From the NCBI GenBank assembly GCA_017311315.1, contig CM029610.1, forward strand, positions 7,056,387 to 7,120,386: a stretch of DNA of 64,000 nucleotides. Direction: 5' to 3'. Origin of the DNA: Dendrocalamus latiflorus. Taxonomy: Eukaryota; Streptophyta; Magnoliopsida; Poales; Poaceae. Positions 23,001 through 34,445 of this stretch are shown here, in pieces. Under the pieces are notes generated by a model. It did not search any database and was not told the origin of the DNA. It saw only the letters and a list, made by a program, of their open reading frames with translations. Positions within the stretch are counted from its first letter, which is position 1. Each line of letters begins with the position of its first letter. Position numbers and translations under genes: made by a program.

Positions 23001-26000
23001 ACAGAAGGCTCTATCCAGTCTAACCAAAGTTGGGGAAGCTCGCTCATTAGACCAAGTGAATTTACGCACAATCAACGGAATTTCCAAAACCTCCGTGTCA
23101 TCCAAAAAGCGGCGAAATCTCCCCATCATGGCCCGATCGAGATTAGAGTTGTTTTGTCAATAGCTGATAAATCAGGTTAAAATCACCGGCAACAAGCCAA
23201 GGGCTGAGCACAAAGCACGGATATCCCTCAACTCCTGGAGGAACGCCACCTTCTCCTCATCAACCTGGGGACCATAGACCCCAAGTAAACCACCAATTCC
23301 TTCCTTCTTGCTCAGCGAACAGACAGAGGCAGAGAAGTTGTCCACCCGAGAAGCTAAAACCTGACAGGACTGAAACTTTTCCAAGCCATCAGCACTCCCC
23401 CTCTAGTGCCATTGCGGACAAAGCAACAAATTTATCATATCTGGAACCAAAAGTAGAAAGAACAGCCTCTGGGACATGTCAGCAACCTTCGTTTCTTGGA
23501 GGCACACCACATCAGCATTAGAAGAAAAATCACATCCCTAGCAGCATTGCGCCGGTCCTGCTGATTCAGACCCCGCACGTTCCAAAAAAGAATGGAGGAA
23601 TGATTCATTGGGAACCAAAAAGAATCGACCCCCAGAGCGAATCAGCACGAGACGGCCAAGGAGTTCGCCGCTCTAGCCTGAACAAGCATCCTCTACCTTC
23701 CATCCAAAAAGCGCCGTCCAGGCAGAGAGATGGGCATCAGTAAGAGGGTTCAAGAACAGCTTACAATAATTGTCTAGAGCCTCTTGGCTGACCTTCTCCA
23801 CCTCTTCATGAGCCCCAAGACACCTGATCACCCTTCTTCTGAGCATCATTCAGAACAGGTCCAGGGAGCAGGGACCTGACCGGCAATACGCCGACTCCCT
23901 CCTGGGAAGGGGACGCAGCACCGCTGAGACCGAGACCGCCTCCGAGGGGCGGCCGGCCGAGGGAGCAGCTGTTGAGCAGGGCGAGCGACGCTGCTGAGAA
24001 GCCGCTCCACAGCGGTTCCCCCAAGGGGATCCAGGGCTCCTAGCGCCCATCGGGCAGCCGGGAGGGCCGGCCTGAAGCGCCGGCGCCTTCGCGAGTACAC
24101 CAGGAGCTGACGGGGGGCGAACGGGGACTTCGGGGGAGGGAGGAGAAGACGACGAGACAGCAGGTACCTCCGACACCACAGAAGCAGGCCTAGGAGCATC
24201 CAGGGAGGGAGACAACCATAGCTGCTCAAACCTCAGGAGGCTGGCAAGGCGACCCGAGACCTGCAGACTGTCAAGGGAGCAAGCGTCATCGGCTCGACCT
24301 CCATGGGCTGCACTAGGGGGGCCAAAGCCCAGAAGAGACGCCTCGAACTCCAGGGGGCAGGCCACGGCCCAGGCGAAGGGTCCAGGCCAGACGGATCAAA
24401 ATCTGGAGCCGGACCGCCAACCGCCTGAGAAGACAAGCCGACGGCAGGGGACTCCTCGGGCGCCGCGGGACATGAAAGCACCGGGGAAAAAGATCCCGCG
24501 CAAGGAGCGAGGGGGGGCGCCGTCTTCTGGGGAGCAGCGGAGCAGCCGAGGTCCACAAGCAGTGGTTCTGGGGAAACGTTGACATTAATGCTGCGCATGC
24601 CAACCGGACTGCTCGCAAGGGATGACGGCGGCACCGAGGGGGCCACCGCGCAGGAAGCGCCAGCACCGAGGGGGCCCAAACGGGAGTGAACCGAAACACG
24701 AGGACCGCCGCCAGGAGGCCCCGAACCGTCCTCAGGAGCCTGCGCCAGAGGGCCGTCAGGAGGACCATGCGAACACCGCTGATCCCGACCGCCGCTGCCG
24801 CCCAGAGGCGAAGGAGGGGGCGGGGGAGGCGCCGAAACTGAAGCCTGAGGTAAAAACGTCACCCCGATCGCCAGGGGATACGACAAAGCCCGACGCTCAG
24901 ACGAACTGCCCAGGGAAGGCTCCACAATGAGAAGAGTCATGGCTGAGGGAAGGAGCTCCGGCCTTGAACACCAGGCTCTCACGCGGAAGAACTCCCTTTG
25001 AACAAAAGTGTCAGGATAAACTGCTTGAATCCAACAGAACTCGTCAAGGAGCTGCTGTGCCGTTGCCAGCTCCCAGGCATGCGCCGGAAAGCCACTGATC
25101 GTAATATCCACCTCCCTTGCGCAAACTAGGCCGTTGGAACGATAGAGTCGAGACCAGCGCCGAAAGTGCAGCCTGAGAGAAGATGAGACGAACGGCTGCC
25201 CACCATTGAAGACGCGAGTAGCAGCAGCATCATCAGGAAGAGTGACGAGGAAGGAAGCAGGGGAATCACGCCGCACAACCAGCAACTCCTCCGCCAGGCC
25301 AAACCCTCTAGCAATCTGTTCAGTGAGGAGCTCAACAGACGCGCCGGAGCACTCTCCCACGACAGTCGCAACGAGGGCATGACGGAGATCATCTTCCCTG
25401 CCTTCAAGACTATCAGAACGAGCAATGACACGCTGAGGAGCGTCACCCAGACCAACCGCCGCCGCATGATCACCCGGAGACGCAGGGAGGGAAGACACAG
25501 CATTATCCCGGTCGCTAGCAGAACGCGCGGGAGACGACTGGCTCTCGCTCTGCCCACCTGAACGCCGCCGCCGAAACCGACGACGCTTCCTACGGCCACC
25601 ACCCTTGCCAGCGCCACCGCTAGCCTCCATTGCCGATCCCACAGAGTCAGCCGCCGCCGGTGCTTGAGAAGGCGTCACACAGGCCAGCGGAGGGCCAATC
25701 CGGCGCCACACCTTCCTCACCGCCAGGCGGGAGACAACACCCTGCGGAGCGGACACCCGACGCGGACACGAGGCTGAACGGTGCCCGGAAGCCAGGCAGC
25801 GCAGGCAGCGGGTACGATGACGGCAAACAGCCGCGCGGTGAGACGGCGACAAACAGTTGAAGCACTTGCCACGCAAAACTTCAGGGACAGGCCGGCGAGG
25901 CCGACCGGGGGGGGGGGCGAAGACGCCTCCGGCGACTCCGCCGACTCTCGTAGACCTTCCAGCTGCCAGCCGCCTGCTCGCCGGTGGTAACTAACACGTC

Positions 26001-29000
26001 ACGATAACTAGCCGGAGCAGAAGCCCTGGGACTTTCCACGTCGGCCGCATCCCTCCAACGTTGCGCCTTGGAGCGTCCAGAGGGGGCAGGGGAGAGTGAA
26101 GGGGAGTCCGGCGCCAGGAAGGACTGGGTGACAAGCCCGGGGAGAACAGCGGTCTTGGGAGTGGCCGCCGGTTCCGGGGTGGAGGTCGGCGGGGGGCAGT
26201 GGAGGGTTGGGGCGCCGTGAAGTGGGGGGCGGGGAGAGAGCAGGAGCCGGAGACATTTTCAGCGGACTCAGTAAGTCCTTGAACAGTGTTCTGATGAACT
26301 ACGTTGATTCTGCCTCCGCAGAAAAGCCAGTATAGCAATAAATGGTTGTTGCAATGGATATAACGATTTCAATCAAGTAATGTTGATTTTGTCATACATT
26401 AGGCATTTTAGTGTAGTTTGTATATTTTCTTTGATCTATGCTTGTGTGCCCACTGACACATTGTCAATCAGCTCGTTTACTGCTACATGATTAAAAGAAA
26501 GAAGGACACGGGAGAAACAGTACGAGGTTTTGCACCGAGCTTATCTTCTTGTTCTTATTCTAGAGTAACCACATGTCATCAGGTGATCTTCTGTCACAGC
26601 TTCCAATCTACGCACATGCACTATCTATAGGAGTAATGATAAGATCAAAGGCTATGAAAAAAATCATCATGTGCGTAGTGCTAAGCGTACTTGTCGCTCA
26701 AAGGATGATTATTGATAGGAAGAAGTCGAAAGTCTATCAAGCACTCCGAACTATGAAACCGAACATCTGCCCCCCCCAAAAACTTTGCAATCTGGTTCAA
26801 ATAACACCCTGACCCGGTTTCGCAATGTGGTGCTGTCCGCATGGCACAATGAATTGACGCTGCATAGGATGGCACACTACCCAAGTTGGGTTAATGCTAA
26901 TTAGGGCCCACAGGGCTTGTCCCCCACCAAGCTTCCAACCGCGCTTTCACGGCCACCCCCTATAGCTCCTTCCCTCTCTGTTTCGATTTGGAGAAGCTCT
27001 TATGGGCTCCACTGTCATTCACCTAAACTTAATTAGCTTGGCATCCCATGTGGCAAAATCACACACTCATCGCATCACGTGGGCAATACCATCATGTGAA
27101 ACTAAGTCAGGGTGTTGTTTGAACTGGATTGCAAAGTTTAGGGGGTCAGATATTTGATTTCATAGTTTGAGTTGTTGAATGGACTTTCAAACAAAATTTG
27201 AAATATTATATAGGGTGGATTCTTTTAGGCTGTGGCTTTGGCTTTTGTTTTTTGAATTCTGTCTGTTTGCGAGAGACAGTACGCAGATGGAAACAGACAA
27301 ACAGTCACATGCGATTTTTATCGTTATAGCTCAACTCGGTACAGTGTCTACTACAATCTATCTATAGATCCCGCCTTGAAAAGATGCACCGTTTAAAAAC
27401 CAGTTACTATAGCAGGAATTGATAAGTCAAAACCAAAGCCCAACCGAACCCACCCATGGACTTTTTCGTTGTTGACAATGCTAATTTGGAGGACACTTTG
27501 GGAAAAAAAATATTCCCATAGAAAGTAGATCATAAAAATGGGGAACAAACCTCTGGTCCAAGAAAACGCTCATATCCAATGTCAATTGTGTATGGCACCC
27601 CAGTCTTTGGTTTAATTGAGGACCATTGTTTGATATACTTATCAGGCTTCTTGTCATGCTTCTTGAACTCCTAAAATTGCAATGAACGTGCATAAGAAAC
27701 TACAATCCTTCTGTTTGTTTAATAGAGATGTCTATACTACAGTTCAATCTTACTGGTTGAATTTGAAGAATAACCTCATGTCATACTTGTCAGCACACAA
27801 ATTCGTAAAGAAAAAAAAACAAATGTGTTGACATCACAAAAACACAAATGAGTTGACATCACAAGATCCTAACGACCAAAAGGTAAGTCTTATAGAGTTA
27901 CAGTCATTGTTCAACAAATCAAATACAGGTTAGCAGTAGTTTTTGCACAGAGAACAGGTTTTATCTATAGGCTTGACTTCAACAGTGAGACTCCAACTCT
28001 CAACTATTCCATTGAACAATGTACGTGTGTAGACCAATGGACAGCACAAGGACAAAATATTATGGAGCCATTAGCTCCAAGGCTCCAAGCAACAAATACC
28101 TTGACAATGTCTGAAGAAGTATAGCAATACAATTCTTTCACCTTACAAGCTATATCCAAAGAATCCTCAGGTGGAAGAAGTTCACCTCTTTCCTGCGCAT
28201 CACAAGATGACACTAATCATTAAAAGCATTTCATTATATAATACACAACCACAACTAATTATTGAGGGCATAAAGAACAGAGAGCAGAGTAACTCAAAAG
28301 TTATGGTAGACCATAACAACAGCAAATATGATTTAGGTTCACAGTGGTTCTGCAGCGAAATGGGGTTTCTTATCCAGATGACTAGCTACAGCAACATAGA
28401 ATATCCACTTTCCCATTTTGAAGTATAGATTTTTCTTCAGTCATACAGTCATCATCGAGGGTAAGAGGCCACCCAAATACTATGTCAGCACTAGTGAATA
28501 GTATATGATTTACTTTTATTCTAGAAGCATGTGACCCATAAAACAATAGCCATATTTTATCGGACCACATGTTCACAAAAAAGACTCATGGATATTGGGT
28601 CTATTCTTTTTAGCTTCGGTTATGGGCTTTTAGCTACGATTTATGTCTTTTCGGTTGTTTGTGAGAAAGTACAGAGTAATAGAAATCCGTGTGCGGTTTT
28701 TGTCGATATAAACGAAGTCGCTACAGTGTATATTACAATCAACTTGTAGACCTCCACTTAAAAAGATATTCTATTTAAAAACTAGTTACTATAGAAAAAC
28801 CAAAAAGTAATTTTTAGAACCTAAAAAGAAGAGGCCCAATGTATGATCTGTGAGCAAATACTAGGGAGGTTAAAACCTTAGATTTCCTGACACAAAGAAT
28901 GCTAGCTCTTCTAAGTTATTCTAATTATTACAATGTCAATGGACCAACCTAACATAACCAAACAGCATAGTACGTGCGGCATTGATTCATCAAAACATCC

Positions 29001-32000
29001 ACACAGACAAGCAGTGCGAAACTAACATTAATAATAACAATCAATTCAGCACAACATAACTAGGGTCCAGCATTAACAACACTAATCGGGAAGCTTCAGA
29101 AAGTTAATCCAAAAAAATCATTTGACTTATTATGAATCATTTACACCATAATAATTTTGACCAAGATGCAATCTTATCCAATTATCAACTATGCAGACCG
29201 ATATTTTCCCATGAAAAATATTTGCTGTCGAGGTTCCTAAAAACTCAAAGGTGACATCTTGTTAGGGTAAAGCAATCCTAGTATCCTACAAACAAAAACA
29301 TATAGTAACAAATTTTATTTTTACAGGAATATTACCTCCATCCAGGGATCCAAATACCGCCGGTAACCGGTCTTACCGGTGACGACCGGGAGAAAAAAAA
29401 TCACCGGTTTTTTATTTAATTCAAATTTAAACTTTTGAATGTAAAAATTAGTTTCTCTAATGATATTTTTCATTGTTTAACACTAATAGAATGTATTAAG
29501 AAGATGCATATATTTCCCGTGCTTGATTTCATACTTTTTGCCGTAAATGTATTAGGAATTTTCAAATTTTGAATGCACATGTTAGTTTTCCAAATGATAT
29601 TTACATTGTTTAACACTAATATGATGTATTAGGAAGATCCATGCATCTCCCGTGCTTAACTTCATACTTTTGCCATGAATATGTTAAGAATTCCCAATTT
29701 CAAATTTGAAAAACCGGGTTTTAGCGGTTTTTTCCGGTTTTTTCTCCGGTTTTTTGGGCGGTTACCGGCCGGTTTTTCCGGTTACCGATTTCAAATTCAA
29801 ATTTTGGCGCGTGAAATTCGACCGGGTTTTTCCCGGTTACCGGCCGGTAACCGGTACCGGCCGCCTGGCGGGATTTATCCCGGTAGCGGTATTTGGAACC
29901 TTGCCTCCATCTCACTCAAAAGTTTTGCAATTTAGCAAAATGCTGCTCAATTGTTCTGGTTTAGTAAAATACTACTCAAATTTGCTCCTGTTAATGTATT
30001 TGCAGTATACCAGTGCTAGATACAGTCCTAAATAGGCACAACACGAGAACTTCCGTGCCTCAATGTAAACCCCAGTAAAATTAGAGAGAAGATGACATAC
30101 CTGTAAAAGCTGCAAAACAAACTGTGTTACATCACTTCCTGAAAAAGGAAAAGATTTTATGCTACTCCCAATAACATAGCCGTTCACAACTGGCACAATC
30201 TGTGGAGCTCCATCCCCAATGTCAACTACTACACCTGTCATATCAGACTGACAAAATATATTGGTCAAACTTAAGAAGAATGTATTATACCAGAAAATAT
30301 ATGGGCATGTAATTAAACATGACAATAATATTCAAGACCCAACACTTATGAGCTTACGGGTGCTAAAACTTTTGCATTAGTTAAGTACTTGATAGCTAGG
30401 AACTACAAATCTTTATCATCAATCAAATTGGCCACTTAAATATCTACACTTCTTATCAAAAGCACCAGTTTGGGAGATCCGGAGGATCACAACCATCCAT
30501 CACGCAAATTCAATGTGTACAATTCAAAGTTGTTCCCTTTCCTAAAACAATGTTATACCACTATCCGTTGATTACTGCAGAATTGGTTTTGGAGGATTAA
30601 TTGCATCAATTATTGTAATTACTCACCATAATCCCCTAATGCTCATCAATTGCTTGATCTAGAATTAATGATGTTTGTGATTTCATATTGGTACAATGTG
30701 GGTTCCACATACCAACCGCTTGTGATATTTAAATAACTCTGTTCCATCAATGTTGATTTCTCCTAGTGCTTAAATAAGCAATAAGTTTGTTGTTTCAAGG
30801 CTACATGTAATTTTGCATCTTCTTTGGTATACTTCTGTCAATTACACAATAAACACCAAAATAGCTCTACAGAGCTTCACAATCAGAAGTCCCAATCATA
30901 ATAAAGTTTTGGTGGGTAATAAAGTAATGTGTACTCATTGTGGCATTTGCAAGTGAGACATAAGCAGCAAAGTTTAGACAGAAATAATCAGTTTGAATAA
31001 ACATTTACATCAGTCATTCTATAGCTGCCCCCCAAAAAAAAAAAATTTCCTTCATTATGCAATAAATATCTGTTTATCTTCCTGCTCCAAACCTTTCGCA
31101 AACCATGCTCATTTGCATACCACTATGCAAACGGAATAGCAAAACAAAGCTCCAAACTGGAATAGAAGTTCCAGGAATTGACAAGCAACAAGCATGTATG
31201 GATAATATAACACAAAAGTGGACTGATTTTTTCTCCAAACACAAAATTATTTTTAAAAAAACTATAAATGTAAAAGGGGAGTTTATCTTAATGGGAATAT
31301 GAGATCATTACAGCAAGTTTACATTAGCTATCTTACAAATTTTCAATAAAGATACTGCTCGTCGACCAACATCACACTTGATCAAACAAAAGCACAAAAA
31401 GATGTTTTCAGAACTACCATAAAAGCTGAATTCTCATCAGAAAGACTTTTCAGATAGGCATATCCGGCAGAAAGACTGAGGACGGAATGAACAGAAATAT
31501 ATAAACCAGGGACATTGAAGGTCTCAAACATTATTTCTCCTGTACATTCACGACTTTCAGGTGTACTGACAGGACTATCTGTAAGAAGGAAGTAGTGTTC
31601 CTCAGGATTGCACCGTAGATAGTTAAAAATGCATTGCTGCCAAAACCTCTCCATTGTATCCCAGTCATCAACCTGCAAAACAGAAAAAGAGTACGAAATA
31701 GTGGGCATATTACGCACAAAAAAGGACAATATCATGAACAGGAAATGTCTACACATACCTGACCATGATGGATTGGGCTTTTTAAACTGTACATCCCACT
31801 AGATCTAAAATGCGATAGAGCCTCATCCCCAATAAAAAAATCAAGATCAGCCATGACACCTGCATTATACTGTGCTATCCAATTTGCACTACTGCACAGC
31901 TCTGACTGGTCCAAAAAAGATTCATTCACAGCTACTACAGTAGGGATGGTGAAGGACGGCTCAGAGTTACCAGAAAATCCAAGTTTGCTATACCTATGCA

Positions 32001-32943
32001 TAGGAGCATACAAATGGTGTAAGAAAACAAACAGCATGTTGATAACCTTATTAGTACAGCAAAATGATAACCTTAGCATAGAAAAATGTGCAATAGTCAA
32101 GCAGTTGTGGAGGAATCAAAACAATACAGCTTGAAGAGAAATGTTTCTGTCCTAGGAACATTTATTTCCTGACCTCTTGCATTTATTCTTTAGGAATTGC
32201 ACCTGTGACAATTACATTTCCAAATGGGCAACATCTCAAGCTTTTGAGTTTGTAATTGAACCACGAGCCAGATAAACATTTCATTACAGGGAGTTGACTG
32301 TGTGCATTTAGAGCCTTACAAATTGTGAAAGAACAGGACAACTCTTTCAACTAAAAAAACGTCAATTCAACAAAGATGGCCGTGGAAATTCCATAAACCC
32401 ATCGTTCAAGATGTGCGCTGGAAGCTAGCAACCGCTTTCCCCTTCTGTATACCTCGAGAGGCCAAGAAACACTGCAGATGGTACTGTACATCACCTTCAA
32501 CACGAGCAGACCTAAGGCAACTTTTCACAAATTTTTATTGAAGCCTATTATCACTCTGAAAGTTGTGCCCCAAATAGGGAGTGAACCTCAATGTTCCGTT
32601 CCCCCAACATGAGTTGCAGTTCGTGTTCCATCGGCAACAAATGTACCGAAACAAACAACGCAAACCACACGGCCCCAGAGTATCTCCCACCCACACCACT
32701 CGGTGATCCAATCCGAAACACCTCATCGAAGCAGCATACACAGCCAATCAATCCATCGCGGAAACCCTACTACCACTTACAGCATGCGCCGTTGCCGAGA
32801 CGATGAATCACGTACTCGAGGTACCCCCCCCCCCCCCCCCCCCAACAAAAAAAACACGGGGGCAGGGAGGGAGCCAGAGAGGGATATGCTGTTTACCCTG
32901 TGCCGTTGTCGATGACGACGGCCGGGCGCGCGGCGGGGACCAT
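17059..32943 (-). CDS. ARP3: Actin-related protein 3 (ARP2/3 complex subunit)
   Basis: Ten exons on the minus strand: 32943-32897, 31993-31759, 31672-31418, 30247-30101, 28192-28100, 27670-27551, 17928-17818, 17726-17601, 17452-17360 and 17139-17059. They join in frame to give 435 residues. The actin-fold phosphate-binding motif is near the N-terminus (VIDNGTGYSKLGFSGN); the second is VVVDIGDGAPQIVPV. Other ARP3 blocks are ERFWQQCIFNYLRC, GEIMFETFNVPGLYI, the ARP3-like LSGGSTMFKDFHKRLQ, and the C-terminal ICRTSPVFKGMY. ARP3 with ARP2 forms the pseudo-dimer that nucleates branched actin filaments in the cytosol. Exon 1 is only 47 bp. Intron 6 (9.6 kb) contains nested LINEs and intron 4 a hAT element. 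The donor after exon 3 is uncertain: the in-frame choice (ATG|GTAGTT at 31418) adds about ten residues to the usual protein. Confidence 0.93.
18718..18730. repeat. LINE A target-site duplication (3' side)
   Basis: TCAGTAAGTCCTT, identical to 26268-26280. The pair brackets the LINE complex and proves a single insertion event for the outer element. Confidence 0.9.
18850..19506 (-). pseudogene. LINE A ORF2 C-terminus (zf-RVT domain)
   Basis: An open segment of 218 codons containing the zf-RVT signature of plant LINE ORF2 proteins: KSAYEAFFFGA, WKSWAPLKCKFFIWL, NRCWTADRLAKRGLPH, CPLCDQAEETVQHILVAC. The zinc ligands (Cys-x2-Cys and downstream His/Cys) are visible. The frame is broken upstream, where degenerate RT sequence continues to about 20430. 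It is followed by the 3' end and poly(A) tail. Confidence 0.88.
20432..21600 (-). mobile_element. LINE B, 5'-truncated LINE nested in LINE A
   Basis: A second LINE 3' end with its own ten-base poly(T) (20434-20443). It is flanked by the 9-bp duplication GCCAGAAGC (20423-20431 and 21601-21609). Removing it rejoins the RT of LINE A (the segment ending ...LISM continues across the junction into degenerate YADD-region sequence). It contains only the zf-RVT end of ORF2 (20577-21285, with NRCWTADRLARRGLPH and CSLCDQTAETIDHLL), similar but not identical to LINE A, so it is another member of the same family. Confidence 0.88.
21602..23850 (-). pseudogene. LINE A ORF2: endonuclease and reverse transcriptase (broken)
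   Basis: Reading on the minus strand, the endonuclease part is near 23384-22840 (VYGPQVDEEKVAFLQELR, then MMGRFRRFLDDTEVLE and FDHCPLILGF). It is followed by the linker and the RT. The RT core is clear at 22025-21610: KNQSAFVKGRNIQDN, LLKLDISKAFDSVSW, GLRQGDPLSPMLFILAMD. Several frame changes lie between the blocks. The RT is cut at 21601 by LINE B and resumes, degenerate, below 20423. This is the replication enzyme of an L1-type element, but it cannot be made as one protein here. Confidence 0.85.
24233..26256 (-). pseudogene. LINE A ORF1 (CCHC nucleic-acid-binding protein)
   Basis: A proline-rich start (MSPAPALSPPPTSRRP, from 26256) is followed by a frame break, then a long open frame 25876-24233 of 547 codons. 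That frame begins with two CCHC zinc knuckles (CFNCLSPSHRAAVC and CLRCLASGHRSASC). An RRM/DUF4283-like region comes after (about codons 165-320: FGLAEELLVVRRDSPASFLV, DITISGFPAHAWELATA), and a Pro/Ser-rich tail ends it. This is the usual ORF1 architecture of grass LINEs: the RNA-binding particle protein. The upstream break makes it non-functional as written. Confidence 0.85.
26268..26280. repeat. LINE A target-site duplication (5' side)
   Basis: TCAGTAAGTCCTT, the exact partner of 18718-18730. Confidence 0.9.
26743..27172. mobile_element. TIR element with about 70-bp inverted ends, ARP3 intron 6
   Basis: The left end (26743-26813) starts ACTCCGAACTATGAAACC. It is mirrored by the right end (27107-27172), which finishes in GATTTCATAGTTTGAGT. 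Shared internal blocks include ACTTTGCAATC and AACACCCTGAC with its complement. Long imperfect inverted ends without coding sequence suggest a Mutator-like or similar MITE. I could not define a target duplication. Confidence 0.65.
27217..27450 (+). repeat. MITE-like repeat, family R1 copy 2
   Basis: In ARP3 intron 6. Shares with 28595-28839 the order GATTCTTTTAG, GAGAGACAGTACGCAG-like, GCGATTTTTATCG, ACAGTGTCTACTACAATC, CTTGAAAAGAT, AAAAACCAGTTACTATAG and a complementary purine-rich end. Non-coding. Confidence 0.6.
28595..28839 (+). repeat. MITE-like repeat, family R1 copy 3
   Basis: In ARP3 intron 4. The ends TTGGGTCTATTCTTTTTA and TAAAAAGAAGAGGCCCAA are inverted copies of each other. The interior matches copy 2 at 27217. 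No clear target duplication. Confidence 0.65.
29343..29903. mobile_element. Non-autonomous hAT element (561 bp), ARP3 intron 4
   Basis: The ends CAGGGATCCAAATACCG and CGGTATTTGGAACCTTG (imperfect inverted repeats) are flanked by the perfect 8-bp duplication CCTCCATC (29335-29342 and 29904-29911), the hAT target size. The subterminal regions are packed with CCGGTTACCGG-type palindromes, likely transposase sites. No transposase is encoded. Confidence 0.92.
32824..32843. repeat. Poly(C) tract in ARP3 intron 1
   Basis: Twenty consecutive C on the plus strand (G on the transcribed message), 54 bp downstream of the exon 1 donor. Length is likely variable and prone to sequencing error. Confidence 0.9.
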
Positions 32944-33124
32944 CTCGGACGGCTCCGGCGAGGCCCCGTCGGCTCATATCTCCGCCGCCGGAGGGGCCCG
33001 GGGAAGCATCGGGGGCCGTCGCGATCGGGACCTCGCCTCCGGCCACGCCTGCGCGGGCGCGCGCTCGATCGTATCGGGGATGCGGCGGCGGGCGACTTGG
33101 GGTTCGCGGCGATTTGGGATTGGG

Positions 33125-33157
<33 letters not shown>

Positions 33158-33370
33158 CGGGAGATTTGGGGCGGTGGCGTTGATGCGTGCGATGGGGAGG
33201 AGTTGGTTTTTTTTTTTTTTTTTATAGAGGGGAGGAGTTGGTTTGGTTGACGAGGGAAGCGGGAAGGGAGGGAGGCAGGCAGGAAGCGCGTGCGAGTGCG
33301 TGTGGGTGGGTGGGGCCGCACCACCAGTCTCCTCAGTCCGCACGTGTTGGCTTCGGTACTTGCTTTTCGT
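32944..33370 (-). promoter_or_regulatory. ARP3 5' region with CT-rich leader
   Basis: GC-rich and CpG-dense upstream of the ARP3 ATG. It includes a GA repeat (33127-33155, read as CT on the sense strand) and a 17-base T run (33207-33223). CT-rich stretches are common in plant core promoters and 5' UTRs. No clear TATA box, consistent with a housekeeping promoter. Confidence 0.5.
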
Positions 33371-33371
33371 C

Positions 33372-33680
33372 CACGCCGTACGCGCTGTTCTTAGTTTTTT
33401 TTTTTTGCTTTTGTTTTGGTTTTTTCGAAATCAAAATACACTGTAGGTTCTATTTTTGCTTTTAGTTTTGCCTTCTTCAAAACCGAAATAAACAGTCATA
33501 CACTTGCTTTCTATCTACACTGTAGGCCTCTTTATTTTTGGCTTTTTTGTTGTGGTTTTTGTTTCTGTTTCTCCAAAAGACGAAATAAACGGCCCTTTAC
33601 TTGTTTTTCGTTCACACTGTAGGCCTTGTTTTTTTTTGGTTTTTCTAAAAATTGAAATAAACAGACGATTTCTCTAAGTG
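33372..33680 (+). repeat. Four imperfect tandem units of about 70-97 bp
   Basis: CACTGTAGG(C)CT recurs at 33439, 33518 and 33615, with a diverged first unit at 33372. Each is followed by a T-rich run, TTTTGGTTTTT-like sequence and GAAATAAACAG. Upstream of the ARP3 promoter; non-coding. Confidence 0.6.
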
Positions 33681-34445
33681 ACTTCTCGAAGTTGATTCTT
33701 TAAACGTAACGGCTTTTCAACCCAAAAACCATGTGCGTTATCCGCATCGACGTCTCAACTGTTCGTTATCGTCTCGAAAAACACAACAAAAAATCATCAA
33801 CCACAATATTTTGGTTTAGTTGCATGGCACCCTGATCATTTTTTACTCTGCAATTTTTCCAATTACTGTAAAAATTGAACAGTTTCGTTTTAAACGGGAT
33901 TTTAATTTTTGACAGCCAGCATTAGGGCAGCCCCACAGAACCTTTGCATCCGGTGGCTTTGCCTCATGTAGATCAAGAAGGCAATCACCATAAATTACCA
34001 AAAAAAGATGTTGTATGACTGCACCCTTTTGCAACTCAGGCATGGCATATAAATTCTGCTTGAATAGTGAATTTTCATATTTTATCACTATTCACATTCA
34101 TCTTTGCTATCTTTTAAATGCGATCGGATTTGGTCTTAAAATTTTACTTGTGTAGAATGTATCCTCTTCCATGCAAGAACTAGATCAAGGAAACGATGAC
34201 TGTATCCACATAAGATGTTGTGTATCTCTGCAAGACCAAGTGATCAAGCAAACTACTAATTCGACTGTTCAATGACAAATATTTCTAGAGCTAGGCTAAG
34301 ATTAGAGGTGGATTCTTTTTTACTTATGATTTTTCTCGAACAAACAAATAAGGTAACTTTTCCGCCATCTTTATGAAATGGTTTATTGGGATAATTTTTT
34401 TAAAATGGCTTATCAGCATTCGATTTATTCGTACAAATACTTACT
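33681..34445. other. Intergenic, nothing recognised
   Basis: AT-rich. A minus-strand frame at 33843-34088 has no recognisable similarity and was not called. The left limit of the Gypsy element appears to be near 34440, where GC content rises abruptly. Confidence 0.4.

Larger units (their letters stand above)
18731..26267 (-). mobile_element. LINE A, full-length plant L1-type retrotransposon
   Basis: Lies in ARP3 intron 6 in the same orientation as the gene. The 3' poly(A) tail appears as a T run at 18731-18738 and the 5' end is at 26267. The whole is flanked by a perfect 13-bp target duplication (18718-18730 and 26268-26280). It contains ORF1 with two CCHC knuckles, an ORF2 with endonuclease, reverse transcriptase and a C-terminal zf-RVT domain. 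It is interrupted by LINE B (20432-21600). Stops and frameshifts in ORF2 make it inactive. Confidence 0.93.

Noticed and set aside
33843..34088. 81-codon minus-strand frame
   Set aside because: AT-rich, no recognisable similarity, no promoter or splice context.
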